Source: Clostridia bacterium
GTDB lineage: Bacteria; Bacillota; Clostridia; Christensenellales; Aristaeellaceae
Direction of reading: 5' to 3'
Assembly: GCA_017431005.1 (NCBI GenBank)
Contig: JAFRLY010000053.1
Location: forward strand, 1 to 56,387
DNA: 56,387 nt
Shown one piece after another: positions 33,120 through 41,556 of the stretch (the first letter of the stretch is position 1; each line of letters starts with the position of its first letter). The notes under the pieces were generated by a model that was given only the letters and a program-made list of their open reading frames with translations, was not told the DNA's origin and searched no databases. The position numbers and the translations under genes are program-made.

Positions 33120-33905
33120 ATGCATCTTCTGATTGTTAACGATGAAGTCATCACAGCCGACCTGATGAAACAGCAGATCCCCTGGGCGCAGTACGGCGTG
33201 GACCGGGTGGATACCGCATACAGTGCCGCCGGGGCCCGCAGAATCATGAAGGAAAACCAGGTGGACCTGATGCTGTGCGACATCGAAATGCCGGAGGAAA
33301 ACGGCATTTCGCTGCTGCGCTGGTGCCGGGAACAGGGTGATTCGGTGGAATGTATCTTTCTGACCTGCCACGCCAGCTTTGAGTACGCACGGGAAGCACT
33401 GGAGCTGGGTTGCCAGCAGTATCTGGTGATCCCTGCGCGGGATGAGGATATTGGCCAGGCCGTTAAAAAAGCGGCTGACCGCATCCGAAGCCGGCGGGAG
33501 GAGCTGGAAACACTGAAGTATGGCCGTGTACTTCAGGCAAAGCTGAAGCAGGCGGGGACCGAACAGACGGAGTCGGGCAGCACAGACAATGTAGTGAAAC
33601 AGGTCATGGAATTCATTCTGAACCACTTCGATGATCCGGAGCTTTCCGTCAACTCCCTGGCGGAGCGCTTTCACCTTCACCCGGTGTATCTGAACCGCAT
33701 CTTCCGCAAGGAAGTCAACGACACCATCAGCCATTACATTATTACAGTGCGCATGAACAATGCGGCGCAGCTGCTTACCTCAAGCGAGCTTTCCACCGGG
33801 GAGGTGGCGGAACGCGTGGGTTATCGCACCTATTCGAACTTTCACCTGACCTTCAGGAATGTCTTCGGCTGCACGCCGGGGCAGTACCGCGAGCAGGGCC
33901 CGTAA
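33120..33905 (+). CDS. YesN-type response regulator with degenerate receiver
   Basis: This 261-residue protein has a receiver domain (1-118) and an AraC-type HTH (about 155-260: FDDPELSVNSLAERFHLHPVYLNRIFRKE and GYRTYSNFHLTFRNVFGCTPGQYRE). The phospho-acceptor is Asp54 in CDIEMP. The acidic pocket is N-D-E at residues 7-9, so the first Asp is replaced by Asn. The conserved Lys is replaced by Ile104 in YLVIPARDED. Such variants occur in this family but may weaken phosphate-dependent switching. Its GGAG ribosome-binding site lies inside the previous gene. It likely activates the LplABC operon starting at 34102. Confidence 0.9.
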   Translation: MHLLIVNDEVITADLMKQQIPWAQYGVDRVDTAYSAAGARRIMKENQVDLMLCDIEMPEENGISLLRWCREQGDSVECIFLTCHASFEYAREALELGCQQYLVIPARDEDIGQAVKKAADRIRSRREELETLKYGRVLQAKLKQAGTEQTESGSTDNVVKQVMEFILNHFDDPELSVNSLAERFHLHPVYLNRIFRKEVNDTISHYIITVRMNNAAQLLTSSELSTGEVAERVGYRTYSNFHLTFRNVFGCTPGQYREQGP

Positions 33906-33920
33906 GGGTCCTTTTTTTTT
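33895..33920 (+). terminator. Terminator overlapping the response-regulator stop codon
   Basis: A short GGGCCC/GGGTCC hairpin, with one wobble, is followed by a run of about nine T. Confidence 0.65.
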
Positions 33921-33962
33921 ATTCTGGTTTCAAAACAGGAGACAATTGGTTTCGATTTGAAA

Positions 33963-33991
33963 TAACTTTCCGGAACATTTTCTGCTACAAT
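33963..33991 (+). promoter_or_regulatory. Tentative activator-dependent promoter of the LplABC operon
   Basis: TACAAT (33986-33991) is a good -10 but the -35 (TAACTT, 33963-33968) is poor, as expected if the AraC-type regulator is needed. No direct-repeat operator could be assigned. Confidence 0.4.
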
Positions 33992-34101
33992 CGCACCAGA
34001 AGCTGCGGAAAGCGTTTGCTCCCGCAGCATACGAAATCCCGGCCGGATTTCCCGCGGACTTTTTTTCGAAGACAAACGCAGAACGAGGAGGAGAGTAGAC
34101 G

Positions 34102-35604
34102 ATGAAGAAGTTGTTGAGCATCATGCTGGCCGTCACCCTGCTGGTATCCGCCCTTATAGCTGCCGCGCCGGCTTTCGCTGAAGATGAAATAATCGAACTG
34201 GTCTGGCAGTATCCCGCCTGGGGCAACGTCACCCAGGGCTTCTACGATGTTGAGGCCGCTCTGAATGAAATGACCGAGCGTGACATCGGCATTCACATCA
34301 CCTTTGAGCCCACCGGCCTGCAGGAATCGCAGAATGACGCGATCCTGAAGGTCTCCTCCGGCGAACCGCTGGACATCTGCCTGACCGCCTTCGTGAGCGT
34401 GGGCAATCTGGTGGACAAGGGCATCATCATCCCGCTGGATGATGTGCTGACCGAGGAGGATATCGCCTCCTTTAAAGAACACAATGCCAACCCGGTCACC
34501 GGCGTTACCTATAACGGCGAAATTTACGGCATCCCCTGCGGCGACAAGATTTATCAGGTGCTCGGCTACAGCATGAAAAAACGCTTCGCTGAGAAGTACG
34601 ACTGCATACCGGATAACGATAAAATCTACACCATGGCTGAGATGGAAGCGATCTTCGACAGGATCAAGGAAGGCGAAGGCGACAGCCTGCGCACCCAAGT
34701 ACCGTGGAATAACACCTACGAGCCGCTGAACTACAGCCTTTGCGAGTATGACAAATTCGGCGGAGACATGTCCTACGGCGTACTGATGCTGAACCGCAGC
34801 TTCACGGACACCACCGTGGTGGATCTGTTTGAGACCGATGAGTACAGGGAGTACTGCGAGGCCATGTACCGCTGGGCTCAGAAGGGCTTCATCTCCGCGG
34901 ACGCGGCAGTAACCACGGATGCACCGAATGATATCGTGATTCAGGACAACTATACCGGCTGGTACGGCTGGGGCGACGTGGATCCCGACATGCTGGATAA
35001 CAGCTGGGGTGAGGACATCGTTCTGTTCAAGTCCGTGGATGGCTTCATCAGCAGCACCATCGCCGGTGTCAGCTGGAATGTCACCATCAACTGCGAGCAT
35101 CCGGAGGCGGCAATCAAGGCCATTCGCTATGTCTACGAGCATCCGGAAGCAGCAACTCTGATTCAGTACGGTATCGAAAACCGCGACTGGCGGTTGGTCC
35201 GTGAGGAGAACGGCCTGAAGCAGATCGAGTACACCGAGGAAGACTACACCAAGCTGGCCTACATCAATCCCTACGGTCTGTGGGGCGACCGGCTGTCCCT
35301 GCCCACCATGGGTGCACGTGCCATCGACACCTTCGCCCGGATGAAAGCCTATCAGGACAAGGTTATCGCGGACGGCCGCATCACTCCCTCCGCCGGCTAT
35401 GTGTTCAACCCCGACCCTGTCAGCGCCGATGTGGCAGCGGTTCAGACGGTCATCGCCCAGTACGCGCCGAGTCTGAATGCAGGCGCAGTGGATCCTGAGA
35501 AGGCGCTGCCCGATTTCATCGCCGCGCTGAAGGACGCCGGTATTGACAGCATCATCGCTGAGAATCAGAAGCAGTTTGACGCTTGGCTGGAAACGCAGAA
35601 ATAA
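34102..35604 (+). CDS. LplA-type extracellular solute-binding protein
   Basis: This 500-residue protein has the signal peptide MKKLLSIMLAVTLLVSALIAAAPAFA, cut before EDEIIE, with no Cys. It is a paralogue of the binding protein at 20532: same length class, and a similar C-terminal tail (DPEKALPDFIAALKDAGIDSIIAENQKQFDAW). FEPTGLQESQ, WYGWGDVDPDML and similar aromatic stretches are likely sugar-contact regions. GAGGAGGAG precedes the ATG. It is first in a three-gene LplABC operon controlled by the YesMN pair upstream, and separated from the permeases by a hairpin. Confidence 0.88.
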   Translation: MKKLLSIMLAVTLLVSALIAAAPAFAEDEIIELVWQYPAWGNVTQGFYDVEAALNEMTERDIGIHITFEPTGLQESQNDAILKVSSGEPLDICLTAFVSVGNLVDKGIIIPLDDVLTEEDIASFKEHNANPVTGVTYNGEIYGIPCGDKIYQVLGYSMKKRFAEKYDCIPDNDKIYTMAEMEAIFDRIKEGEGDSLRTQVPWNNTYEPLNYSLCEYDKFGGDMSYGVLMLNRSFTDTTVVDLFETDEYREYCEAMYRWAQKGFISADAAVTTDAPNDIVIQDNYTGWYGWGDVDPDMLDNSWGEDIVLFKSVDGFISSTIAGVSWNVTINCEHPEAAIKAIRYVYEHPEAATLIQYGIENRDWRLVREENGLKQIEYTEEDYTKLAYINPYGLWGDRLSLPTMGARAIDTFARMKAYQDKVIADGRITPSAGYVFNPDPVSADVAAVQTVIAQYAPSLNAGAVDPEKALPDFIAALKDAGIDSIIAENQKQFDAWLETQK

Positions 35605-35619
35605 GGTAAAGAATCACAT

Positions 35620-35652
35620 GCGGAAGCTGCCTGCGGGCAGCTTTCCGCTTTT
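35620..35652 (+). terminator. Attenuating hairpin after the second LplA-type gene
   Basis: GCGGAAGCTGCC and GCAGCTTTCCGC pair with a one-base bulge, followed by TTTT. It has the same position as the hairpin after the paralogous gene. Confidence 0.6.
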
Positions 35653-35687
35653 AAAGGAGTTTTCACTCCGGGACAGGGGGTTAGACG

Positions 35688-36614
35688 ATGGCAAAGAGGA
35701 TGAAAACAAAGATCCGCTGGCAGCAGATCCTGCCCTATTATCTGATGGTCCTGCCGGGCATGGCATATCTGATCATCAATAACTACATACCAATGTTCGG
35801 CGTGCTGATCGCGTTCAAAAAGATGAACTACAAAAAGGGCATCTTGGGCAGCGACTGGGTCGGACTGAACAACTTCAGCTATCTGTTTAAAACGAAGGAT
35901 GCCTGGACGATTACCCGGAACACACTGCTGTACAACGTGGCATTCTTTGTCATCGGCACAGTGCTGGCCATTTTTCTGGCCATCATGATCAATGAACTGA
36001 CCAGTAAAAAGGCTTCCAAACTCTACCAGACAGTGATCCTGCTGCCGTTTCTGATGAGCTGGGTTGTGGTCAGCTACCTGGTGTTCGCGTTTCTCTCCTC
36101 TGAGAACGGTCTGATCAACCATTCCGTCATGCCGTTGCTGGGAAAGCCGCCCGTCAACTGGTACGGTGATAAGCGCTACTGGCCTTTCATACTGGTGCTG
36201 GTGAACACCTGGAAGGGAATCGGCTACAGTATGATCATCTATATTTCAAGTCTTGTAGGCATCAGCCAGGATTACTATGAGGCTGCCCGCATCGACGGCG
36301 CCACCAAGTGGAAGCAGGTCCGCTACATTACACTGCCGCTTCTCAAGCCCACAGTGATCACCCTGTTCATCATGAGCGTCGGTCAGATCTTCCGCTCGGA
36401 CTTCGGTCTGTTCTACCAGGTCACCCGAAACAGCGGGCTGTTATATGACTATACCCGCACCATCGACGTCTACGTCTATCAGGCGCTGATGAAAAACAGC
36501 GATTATGCCATGTCCAGCGCCGCCAGCGTCTATCAGTCCATAGTCGGGTTTGTGCTGATTGTGACGGCAAACAAGATCGTCAAGCGCTACCAGGCCAGTA
36601 TGGCGCTGTTCTGA
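35688..36614 (+). CDS. LplB-type ABC permease
   Basis: This 308-residue six-helix protein has MVLPGMAYLIINNYIPMFGVLIAFKKMNY as its first helix. The docking loop is SQDYYEAARIDGATKWKQVRYITLPLL. It is a close paralogue of the permease at 22091-23023. It pairs with the following permease, 14 bp on. The ATG has AGGGGG upstream. It is a CUT1 transporter component without a local ATPase. Confidence 0.9.
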   Translation: MAKRMKTKIRWQQILPYYLMVLPGMAYLIINNYIPMFGVLIAFKKMNYKKGILGSDWVGLNNFSYLFKTKDAWTITRNTLLYNVAFFVIGTVLAIFLAIMINELTSKKASKLYQTVILLPFLMSWVVVSYLVFAFLSSENGLINHSVMPLLGKPPVNWYGDKRYWPFILVLVNTWKGIGYSMIIYISSLVGISQDYYEAARIDGATKWKQVRYITLPLLKPTVITLFIMSVGQIFRSDFGLFYQVTRNSGLLYDYTRTIDVYVYQALMKNSDYAMSSAASVYQSIVGFVLIVTANKIVKRYQASMALF

Positions 36615-36628
36615 GGGGAGGCTGTCAC

Positions 36629-37528
36629 ATGCTGAAATCAAGAGAATACAAAACCACGCAAGCTCTCGCTCATATTGTGGGAATACTGTTCACCCTGGCG
36701 GCGATCATCCCCTTTATCCTGCTGATCGTCTCCTCCTTCACGGATAACGCCTGGGTCAGCGCCAACGGTTTCTCCTTCCTGCCCGGTGCCTGGAGTATGG
36801 ACGCCTATCGTTACATCGGTCTCAAGTGGACGCTGATCGGGCGCGCCTATGGCATGACGATCCTGGTCACGGTAATCGGCACCGCGGTCAGTCTGGTCAT
36901 ATCATCGCTGTTCGCCTACGGCATCAGCAAATCCCATGTCCCCGGCATGAAACTGATCAGTTTTCTGCTGATCTTCACCATGCTGTTCAACGGCGGCATC
37001 GTGTCCACCTATTACTGCTACATCCGGCTTTGGCACGTGAAAGACACCATCTGGGCGCTGATCATCCCGGGGCTTCTGATGAATGCCTTCAACGTAATCC
37101 TGCTCCGCAACTACTACGTCAACAACATTCCCGCCAGCCTTGACGAGGCTGCACGCATCGACGGTGCGGGTGAGTGGCGGATCCTGATGACGATTGTGAC
37201 ACCGCTGAGCAAGCCGATTCTGGCCACAGTGGGGCTGATGACAGCCCTGGCCTACTGGAATGACTGGATCAACGGGCTGTACTACCTCTCGGCGCGCAAC
37301 GGCGCGAAGTACTACACCATACAGATCGTACTGAATAACATCAACGACGACATCAGCGCCCTGGTCCAGGCACAGACCAGCGGGAACATGGGCATGAACG
37401 TGTCTGTTCCGTCCATCACCATCCGCATGGCCATTGCAGTGGTGGGTATACTGCCGATCCTGATTGCCTATCCGTTCTTCCAGCGATACTTTGTCAAGGG
37501 CATCACACTCGGTGCGGTAAAAGAATAA
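36629..37528 (+). CDS. LplC/YtcP-type ABC permease
   Basis: This 299-residue permease has TMLFNGGIVSTYYCYIRLWHV, the docking loop PASLDEAARIDGAGEWRILMTIVTPL, and the C-terminus PFFQRYFVKGITLGAVKE. It is a paralogue of the gene at 23038-23940. It is the last gene of the operon, before a strong terminator. GGGGAGG precedes the ATG. Confidence 0.9.
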   Translation: MLKSREYKTTQALAHIVGILFTLAAIIPFILLIVSSFTDNAWVSANGFSFLPGAWSMDAYRYIGLKWTLIGRAYGMTILVTVIGTAVSLVISSLFAYGISKSHVPGMKLISFLLIFTMLFNGGIVSTYYCYIRLWHVKDTIWALIIPGLLMNAFNVILLRNYYVNNIPASLDEAARIDGAGEWRILMTIVTPLSKPILATVGLMTALAYWNDWINGLYYLSARNGAKYYTIQIVLNNINDDISALVQAQTSGNMGMNVSVPSITIRMAIAVVGILPILIAYPFFQRYFVKGITLGAVKE

Positions 37529-37589
37529 TCCCGTCAATCATATCCCCTGCACGGCAAATCACAATGGAATACACCGGGCGTACTATGCG

Positions 37590-37622
37590 AAAAGGGTCTG
37601 CCGGAAACGGCAGACCCTTTTT
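37590..37622 (+). terminator. Terminator of the second LplABC operon
   Basis: AAAGGGTCTGCCG/CGGCAGACCCTTT arms with a GAAA loop, ending in a T run. Confidence 0.9.
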
Positions 37623-37732
37623 GAAAGCCGGTATTTTGTCGCCCGGCAGGCGACCTTTCCGGATTCCGGATCATGTAGCATAAGGATGCAGGGCAACAGA
37701 GCCCTGACATCAGCATGCAGGAGGATCCGAAC

Positions 37733-38413
37733 ATGAATCAGAACATTGAGCAGAACACGCAGAACAATACAGAGCACAGCCTGACCGAACTGGTTTTCAT
37801 TCTTGACCGCAGCGGTTCCATGGCCGGCCTGGAGTCGGATACCATCGGCGGTTTCAACGCCATGATTGCCCGGCAGAAGGAAACAGAAGGCAAAACCCTG
37901 GTCTCAACCGTCCTCTTTTCGGATGAAAGCGCGGTCATTCATGACCGGATCCCGCTGGAAAAGATCGAACCCATGACCTCCAGGCAGTATACCGTCGGCG
38001 GCTGCACCGCACTCATCGACGCCATCGGAGGGGCCATTCATCACATCGGCAACGTCCATAAGTATGCCCGTCCGGAGGACCGGCCGGATCACACGCTTTT
38101 CGTCATCACCACCGACGGCATGGAAAACGCCAGCCGCCGCTATACCAGTGACCAGGTCAAGGCTATGGTCCGGCGGCAGAAGGAAAAATACGGCTGGGAA
38201 TTCCTGTTCCTCGGCGCAAACATTGACGCAGTGGAAACCGCCGCCCGCTACGGCATCGGTGCGGACCGTGCCGTCAACTACCATAACGATCCCGTCGGCC
38301 AGGCCGTGAACTATGCCGCGGTCAGTGCGGCAGTCTGTTCCTTCCGCGCCGGCAAGGCCCTGAATCCTGACTGGAAAAAGGATATTGAAGAGGATTACCG
38401 TTCCCGGAAATAA
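37733..38413 (+). CDS. vWA-domain protein
   Basis: This 226-residue cytoplasmic protein is almost entirely a von Willebrand A domain. The MIDAS motif is DRSGSMAGLE (about residues 25-34), and VGGCTALIDAIGGAIHHIG and FVITTDGMENASRRYTSDQ (D-G) continue the metal site. The N-terminus is Asn/Gln-rich (MNQNIEQNTQNNTEHS). vWA proteins of this type mediate metal-dependent protein-protein contacts, and are often found with TerD-like or phosphatase/kinase modules. AGGAGG (37719-37724) sets the ATG at 37733. It converges with a macro-domain gene across a shared hairpin. The partner is unknown. Confidence 0.85.
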   Translation: MNQNIEQNTQNNTEHSLTELVFILDRSGSMAGLESDTIGGFNAMIARQKETEGKTLVSTVLFSDESAVIHDRIPLEKIEPMTSRQYTVGGCTALIDAIGGAIHHIGNVHKYARPEDRPDHTLFVITTDGMENASRRYTSDQVKAMVRRQKEKYGWEFLFLGANIDAVETAARYGIGADRAVNYHNDPVGQAVNYAAVSAAVCSFRAGKALNPDWKKDIEEDYRSRK

Positions 38414-38421
38414 TCAGAAAG

Positions 38422-38460
38422 CCGGCCGCTGTCCCTGTCAGACAGCGGCCGGTTCTGTCT
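38422..38460. terminator. Hairpin between converging vWA and macro-domain genes
   Basis: A 12-bp CCGGCCGCTGTC/GACAGCGGCCGG stem is followed by TTCTGTCTTT on the plus strand. Confidence 0.7.
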
Positions 38461-38465
38461 TTGTA

Positions 38466-39596
38466 TTAATCCCCGAGGATCGGTTCCCCGTAGTGGAAAA
38501 GGGCGGCATTGATCTCAAAAATGTCATAGATACCGTGCTCAATGAACCAGGTGATAATCAGGTCAAACCGGCTGGCGGGCGAGAAAGCAATCTCAGCCCG
38601 GGAAAGAAGGTCCAGCATGGCCGGCATGTCCAGCTTCAGGGCGATGGCGAAAGCCACCGCCGTTTTCTTTTTGGGTTTGTATCCGGCATTGCAGCGGATT
38701 TTGGAAAAGACCTTCCGGTCGATATTCGCGTTTTTGTAAACGGTAACGTCATCCAGGCCCCGTTCATCGATCAGCTCAAACAGCTTCTGCTGAAAGGTTT
38801 TACCGGCACCGCTCAGCATGTCGTCTAGCGTCTTTTCCGCCGCGGAAGCGGACAGGAGCAGATCCGTATCGGAAAAATCCGGTTCCGGCACAGCCACTGC
38901 CTTTGATTTGGGCATCGCAGGCTTCTGGGCCGCCTGCGGGAAGGGATGCGGGGCGGCCGGAGCGTTATCCGGAATACCGCCGAATACCGTCTGCTCCAGG
39001 ACCTCCGTGCGGCGCCTGCGTTCCCGGATTCTCCTGTCTGTGCCGTACTCCTGCTCCCGGGCTAGGCGGACGCCGTTTTCGTCAATGTATTCGTCGATGC
39101 TGCCCATCAGGTCTGCTGAAAGAGCAACGCTGCGCCGGTCAAACACCACCAGCGTCACCAGCATCTCATGGCTCAGCAGGAATTTGCCGATCTCCTTCAG
39201 CGCGATATCCAGGGCTTCCTCCCGGGGGAATCCGTACGTCCCGGTAGCAATCAGGGGAAAAGCGATGCTCTCTGCCGAAAGCTCAGCGGCCAGGCTCAAC
39301 GATGCTGCGTAGCAGGAGCGCAGGATATCCCGCTCACCCCGGGTACCGTCCACCCAGACCGGGCTGACGGTATGAATAATATACTTCGCGGAGAGCCCGA
39401 AGGCAGGGGTCACCGCCGCGCAGCCCGGCTTAATCTCGCCGATCTCCCGCCGGGCCGCCAGCAGCTGCGTCTCCCCGGCGGCATGATAGATTGCGCTGTC
39501 GGTGCCTCCGCCGATGACCGGCGCCGGGTTGGCGGTGTTGACAATAACATCCGCGCTGACCTTCGTAATGTCATTCCGGATAATCTGAAAAGGCAT
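38466..39596 (-). CDS. Macro-domain protein with C-terminal HTH-like helical domain
   Basis: This 376-residue protein has an N-terminal macro domain (1-about 170): IIRNDITKVSADVIVNTANPAPVIGGGTDSAIYHAAG, with the ADP-ribose loop GGGTDSAIY and later VSPVWVDGTRGE/PLIATGTYGFP. A charged linker with a Pro/Ala-rich stretch follows (170-245), then a helical domain (250-376) with LIDERGLDDVTVYKNANIDRKVFSKIR and KKKTAVAFAIALKLDMPAMLDLL, resembling an XRE-type helix-turn-helix. It likely reverses or reads ADP-ribosylation, with the C-terminus binding DNA or protein. It is the last gene of the CutC-transporter operon, 4 bp after a permease gene. That context is unusual. Confidence 0.82.
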   Translation of the reverse strand: MPFQIIRNDITKVSADVIVNTANPAPVIGGGTDSAIYHAAGETQLLAARREIGEIKPGCAAVTPAFGLSAKYIIHTVSPVWVDGTRGERDILRSCYAASLSLAAELSAESIAFPLIATGTYGFPREEALDIALKEIGKFLLSHEMLVTLVVFDRRSVALSADLMGSIDEYIDENGVRLAREQEYGTDRRIRERRRRTEVLEQTVFGGIPDNAPAAPHPFPQAAQKPAMPKSKAVAVPEPDFSDTDLLLSASAAEKTLDDMLSGAGKTFQQKLFELIDERGLDDVTVYKNANIDRKVFSKIRCNAGYKPKKKTAVAFAIALKLDMPAMLDLLSRAEIAFSPASRFDLIITWFIEHGIYDIFEINAALFHYGEPILGD

Positions 39597-39600
39597 CTTT

Positions 39601-40452
39601 TTACCCCTTGACCGCTCCGGCGGTCAGGCCCTTGATAAAGGATTTGGACATCGTCAGATACAGCGCAATGACCGGCAGGGCCGACATCGTCAGCACTGTC
39701 AGCACTTTCGGCCAGTCTGTGGTGTACTGGCCCTGCAGGCGGGTCACTGCCAGCAGCACCGTTTTGGAGGATTCCTTCGTAATGAAAATCAGCGGGAACC
39801 ACAGATCGTTCCAGATGGGCACCAGGTTATAGATGGCCACAGTGGCCAGCGCCGGACGGATCAGCGGGATCACGATCTTGTACCAGATTTTGAACCGTCC
39901 CGCGCCGTCCATGTAGGCAGCCTCATACAGCTCTCCGGGCAGCCCGTGCACAAATTCCGTCAGAATGAAAACCGCGGTGGGCAGACCCATGGCGATGTAA
40001 ACCGGATACAGGCTGAAAAGCGTGTTCAGCGTATTCAGCGCCTTCATGATCTGCAGCAGTCGGATCGTGGCAATCTTGATCGGCAGCATCATACCGATAA
40101 CGAAGAAGAAATAGACCGCCCGCGAGAACCGGGTACGCCAGTGGGCCAGAGCGAAAGCCGCCAGGGATCCCAGCAGCAGGATCATGAACAGGCTGATAAC
40201 GACCACCAGGAAGGAATTCCGGAAATATACGAAAAAGTCGCTGTTGGCGAAAAGCGCCTGATAATTCTCCAGCGTCCATTTCTTCGGCAGTCCGAAGAAA
40301 TTGGTATAGATTTCCTTCTTTACCTTGAAGGTGTTGATGATCAGGAAATACAGCGGGAAGGCCGCGATGAAGGACCAGAGGATCATGATGATATGATACG
40401 GAATATGCATATTCATGATCCGGAGTGAACGGGTTTTCTTTTCCTTTGCCAT
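39601..40452 (-). CDS. CUT1 sugar ABC permease, MalG-type
   Basis: This 283-residue protein has six helices. The docking loop is PGELYEAAYMDGAGRFKIWYKIVIPL and the C-terminus is LTMSKSFIKGLTAGAVKG. It is the partner of the MalF-type gene 6 bp upstream. AAAGGAGTGA precedes the ATG. The downstream macro-domain gene begins 4 bp after its stop. Confidence 0.9.
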   Translation of the reverse strand: MAKEKKTRSLRIMNMHIPYHIIMILWSFIAAFPLYFLIINTFKVKKEIYTNFFGLPKKWTLENYQALFANSDFFVYFRNSFLVVVISLFMILLLGSLAAFALAHWRTRFSRAVYFFFVIGMMLPIKIATIRLLQIMKALNTLNTLFSLYPVYIAMGLPTAVFILTEFVHGLPGELYEAAYMDGAGRFKIWYKIVIPLIRPALATVAIYNLVPIWNDLWFPLIFITKESSKTVLLAVTRLQGQYTTDWPKVLTVLTMSALPVIALYLTMSKSFIKGLTAGAVKG

Positions 40453-40458
40453 ACTTCG

Positions 40459-41409
40459 TCACTCCTTTCCCTGGGTCTTGACCAGCGTGGGAATCACGCC
40501 GCACAGGAGCATGGCGAAGATGGAAGTGGATATCGCCGATCCGACGCCGGGCTCCGGAATGCCCACCGGATGCTGGCCCGCAACGCCGTAGCGGTAGAAC
40601 AGCGTGCCGATCAGGTCCGTGGAATAATCCGGAGCGCCGTCCAGGGTTTCCATGGCGAAAACAACGTCGAACGCGTTGAAGTTGGCCACGAAGGTCATGA
40701 TTGCCACCATGCCGATCACGGGTATGATCAGCGGAATCCGGATGCGGGTGAACTGCTGCCAGGCATTGGCGCCTTCGATGGAGGCCGCCTCAATCAGGTC
40801 GTCGTCGATCCCCTGGAAAGCCGCCACAAACATCATCGTGGGAATGCCGACCCACTGCCACACGGAAACCAGGGATACCGCTGACAGCGCCGTTCCGGGA
40901 TCCCCCAGCCAGCCGGAGGGAGAATGCACCAGGAAGCCGAGCTTCACCGCCTCCAGCGGCGCCTTGGACCACTGGGGATTCATCATGATCTTGAACAGAT
41001 AGCCGGTCACCAGCACGGCCACCGTGCAGGGAATGAAGATCAGCGTCTGGTAAAACTGCCGCCCCCGCATGGTCCGGTTGGTCAGGATTGCCGCGAAGGT
41101 AATGCCCAGCGCGTTCTGCAGAATCATATGATAGGCAAAGAAGATCCAATTGTTGAAAAAGGCATTCCAGAACCGTTTGGAAACCACCTCATCCGTGAAC
41201 AGCCGCACATAGTTGGCAAGCCCCACATAGGTCCGGGTGCCTGCCGTACCTTCATACAGGGACAGACGGATGGAATCCAGCATGGGATAGGCCATGAAAA
41301 CCACATAGAACACCAGTGCCGGAATCACATACCGCATCCAGTATATGCCGCCGGGCCGGATGGTTTTCCCGCCCTGGAAAGCCCGGGATGTTCTGGACTT
41401 TGCCGTCAT
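40459..41409 (-). CDS. CUT1 sugar ABC permease, MalF-type
   Basis: This 316-residue protein begins with a cationic cytoplasmic stretch, and then has PALVFYVVFMAYPMLDSIRLSLYEG as the first helix. The docking loop is DDDLIEAASIEGANAWQQFTRIRIPL. The end is ICGVIPTLVKTQGKE. GAAGGAGTGA precedes the ATG. Two strong hairpins separate it from the binding-protein gene. It likely imports GlcNAc-containing oligosaccharides, judging by its neighbours. Confidence 0.9.
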   Translation of the reverse strand: MTAKSRTSRAFQGGKTIRPGGIYWMRYVIPALVFYVVFMAYPMLDSIRLSLYEGTAGTRTYVGLANYVRLFTDEVVSKRFWNAFFNNWIFFAYHMILQNALGITFAAILTNRTMRGRQFYQTLIFIPCTVAVLVTGYLFKIMMNPQWSKAPLEAVKLGFLVHSPSGWLGDPGTALSAVSLVSVWQWVGIPTMMFVAAFQGIDDDLIEAASIEGANAWQQFTRIRIPLIIPVIGMVAIMTFVANFNAFDVVFAMETLDGAPDYSTDLIGTLFYRYGVAGQHPVGIPEPGVGSAISTSIFAMLLCGVIPTLVKTQGKE

Positions 41410-41492
41410 CGCGCATCACTCCTTCTTTGTTCTCCGAAAACCGCGGATTCTTTTCAGCTGCCGCCGGCAGGCAGGCGGCTGAAAAGAACCTG

Positions 41493-41538
41493 CGGATAAA
41501 AACAGGAAGGGCAGGGCAGGCCTGCGGCCTGCCCTGCC
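41493..41538 (-). terminator. Attenuating terminator after the binding-protein gene
   Basis: On the minus strand an 11-bp GGCAGGGCAGG/CCTGCCCTGCC hairpin (41510-41538) is followed by TTCCTGTTTTTAT. A second inverted repeat (CTTTTCAGC/GCTGAAAAG, 41450-41486) follows. Partial termination would favour binding-protein production over the permeases. Confidence 0.75.
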
Positions 41539-41556
41539 GGAAAACCGGTTAATTAA

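Noticed and set aside
32103-33734. A 543-codon open frame antisense to the kinase and response regulator
   Set aside because: Spans two real genes on the other strand, which have clear family motifs.
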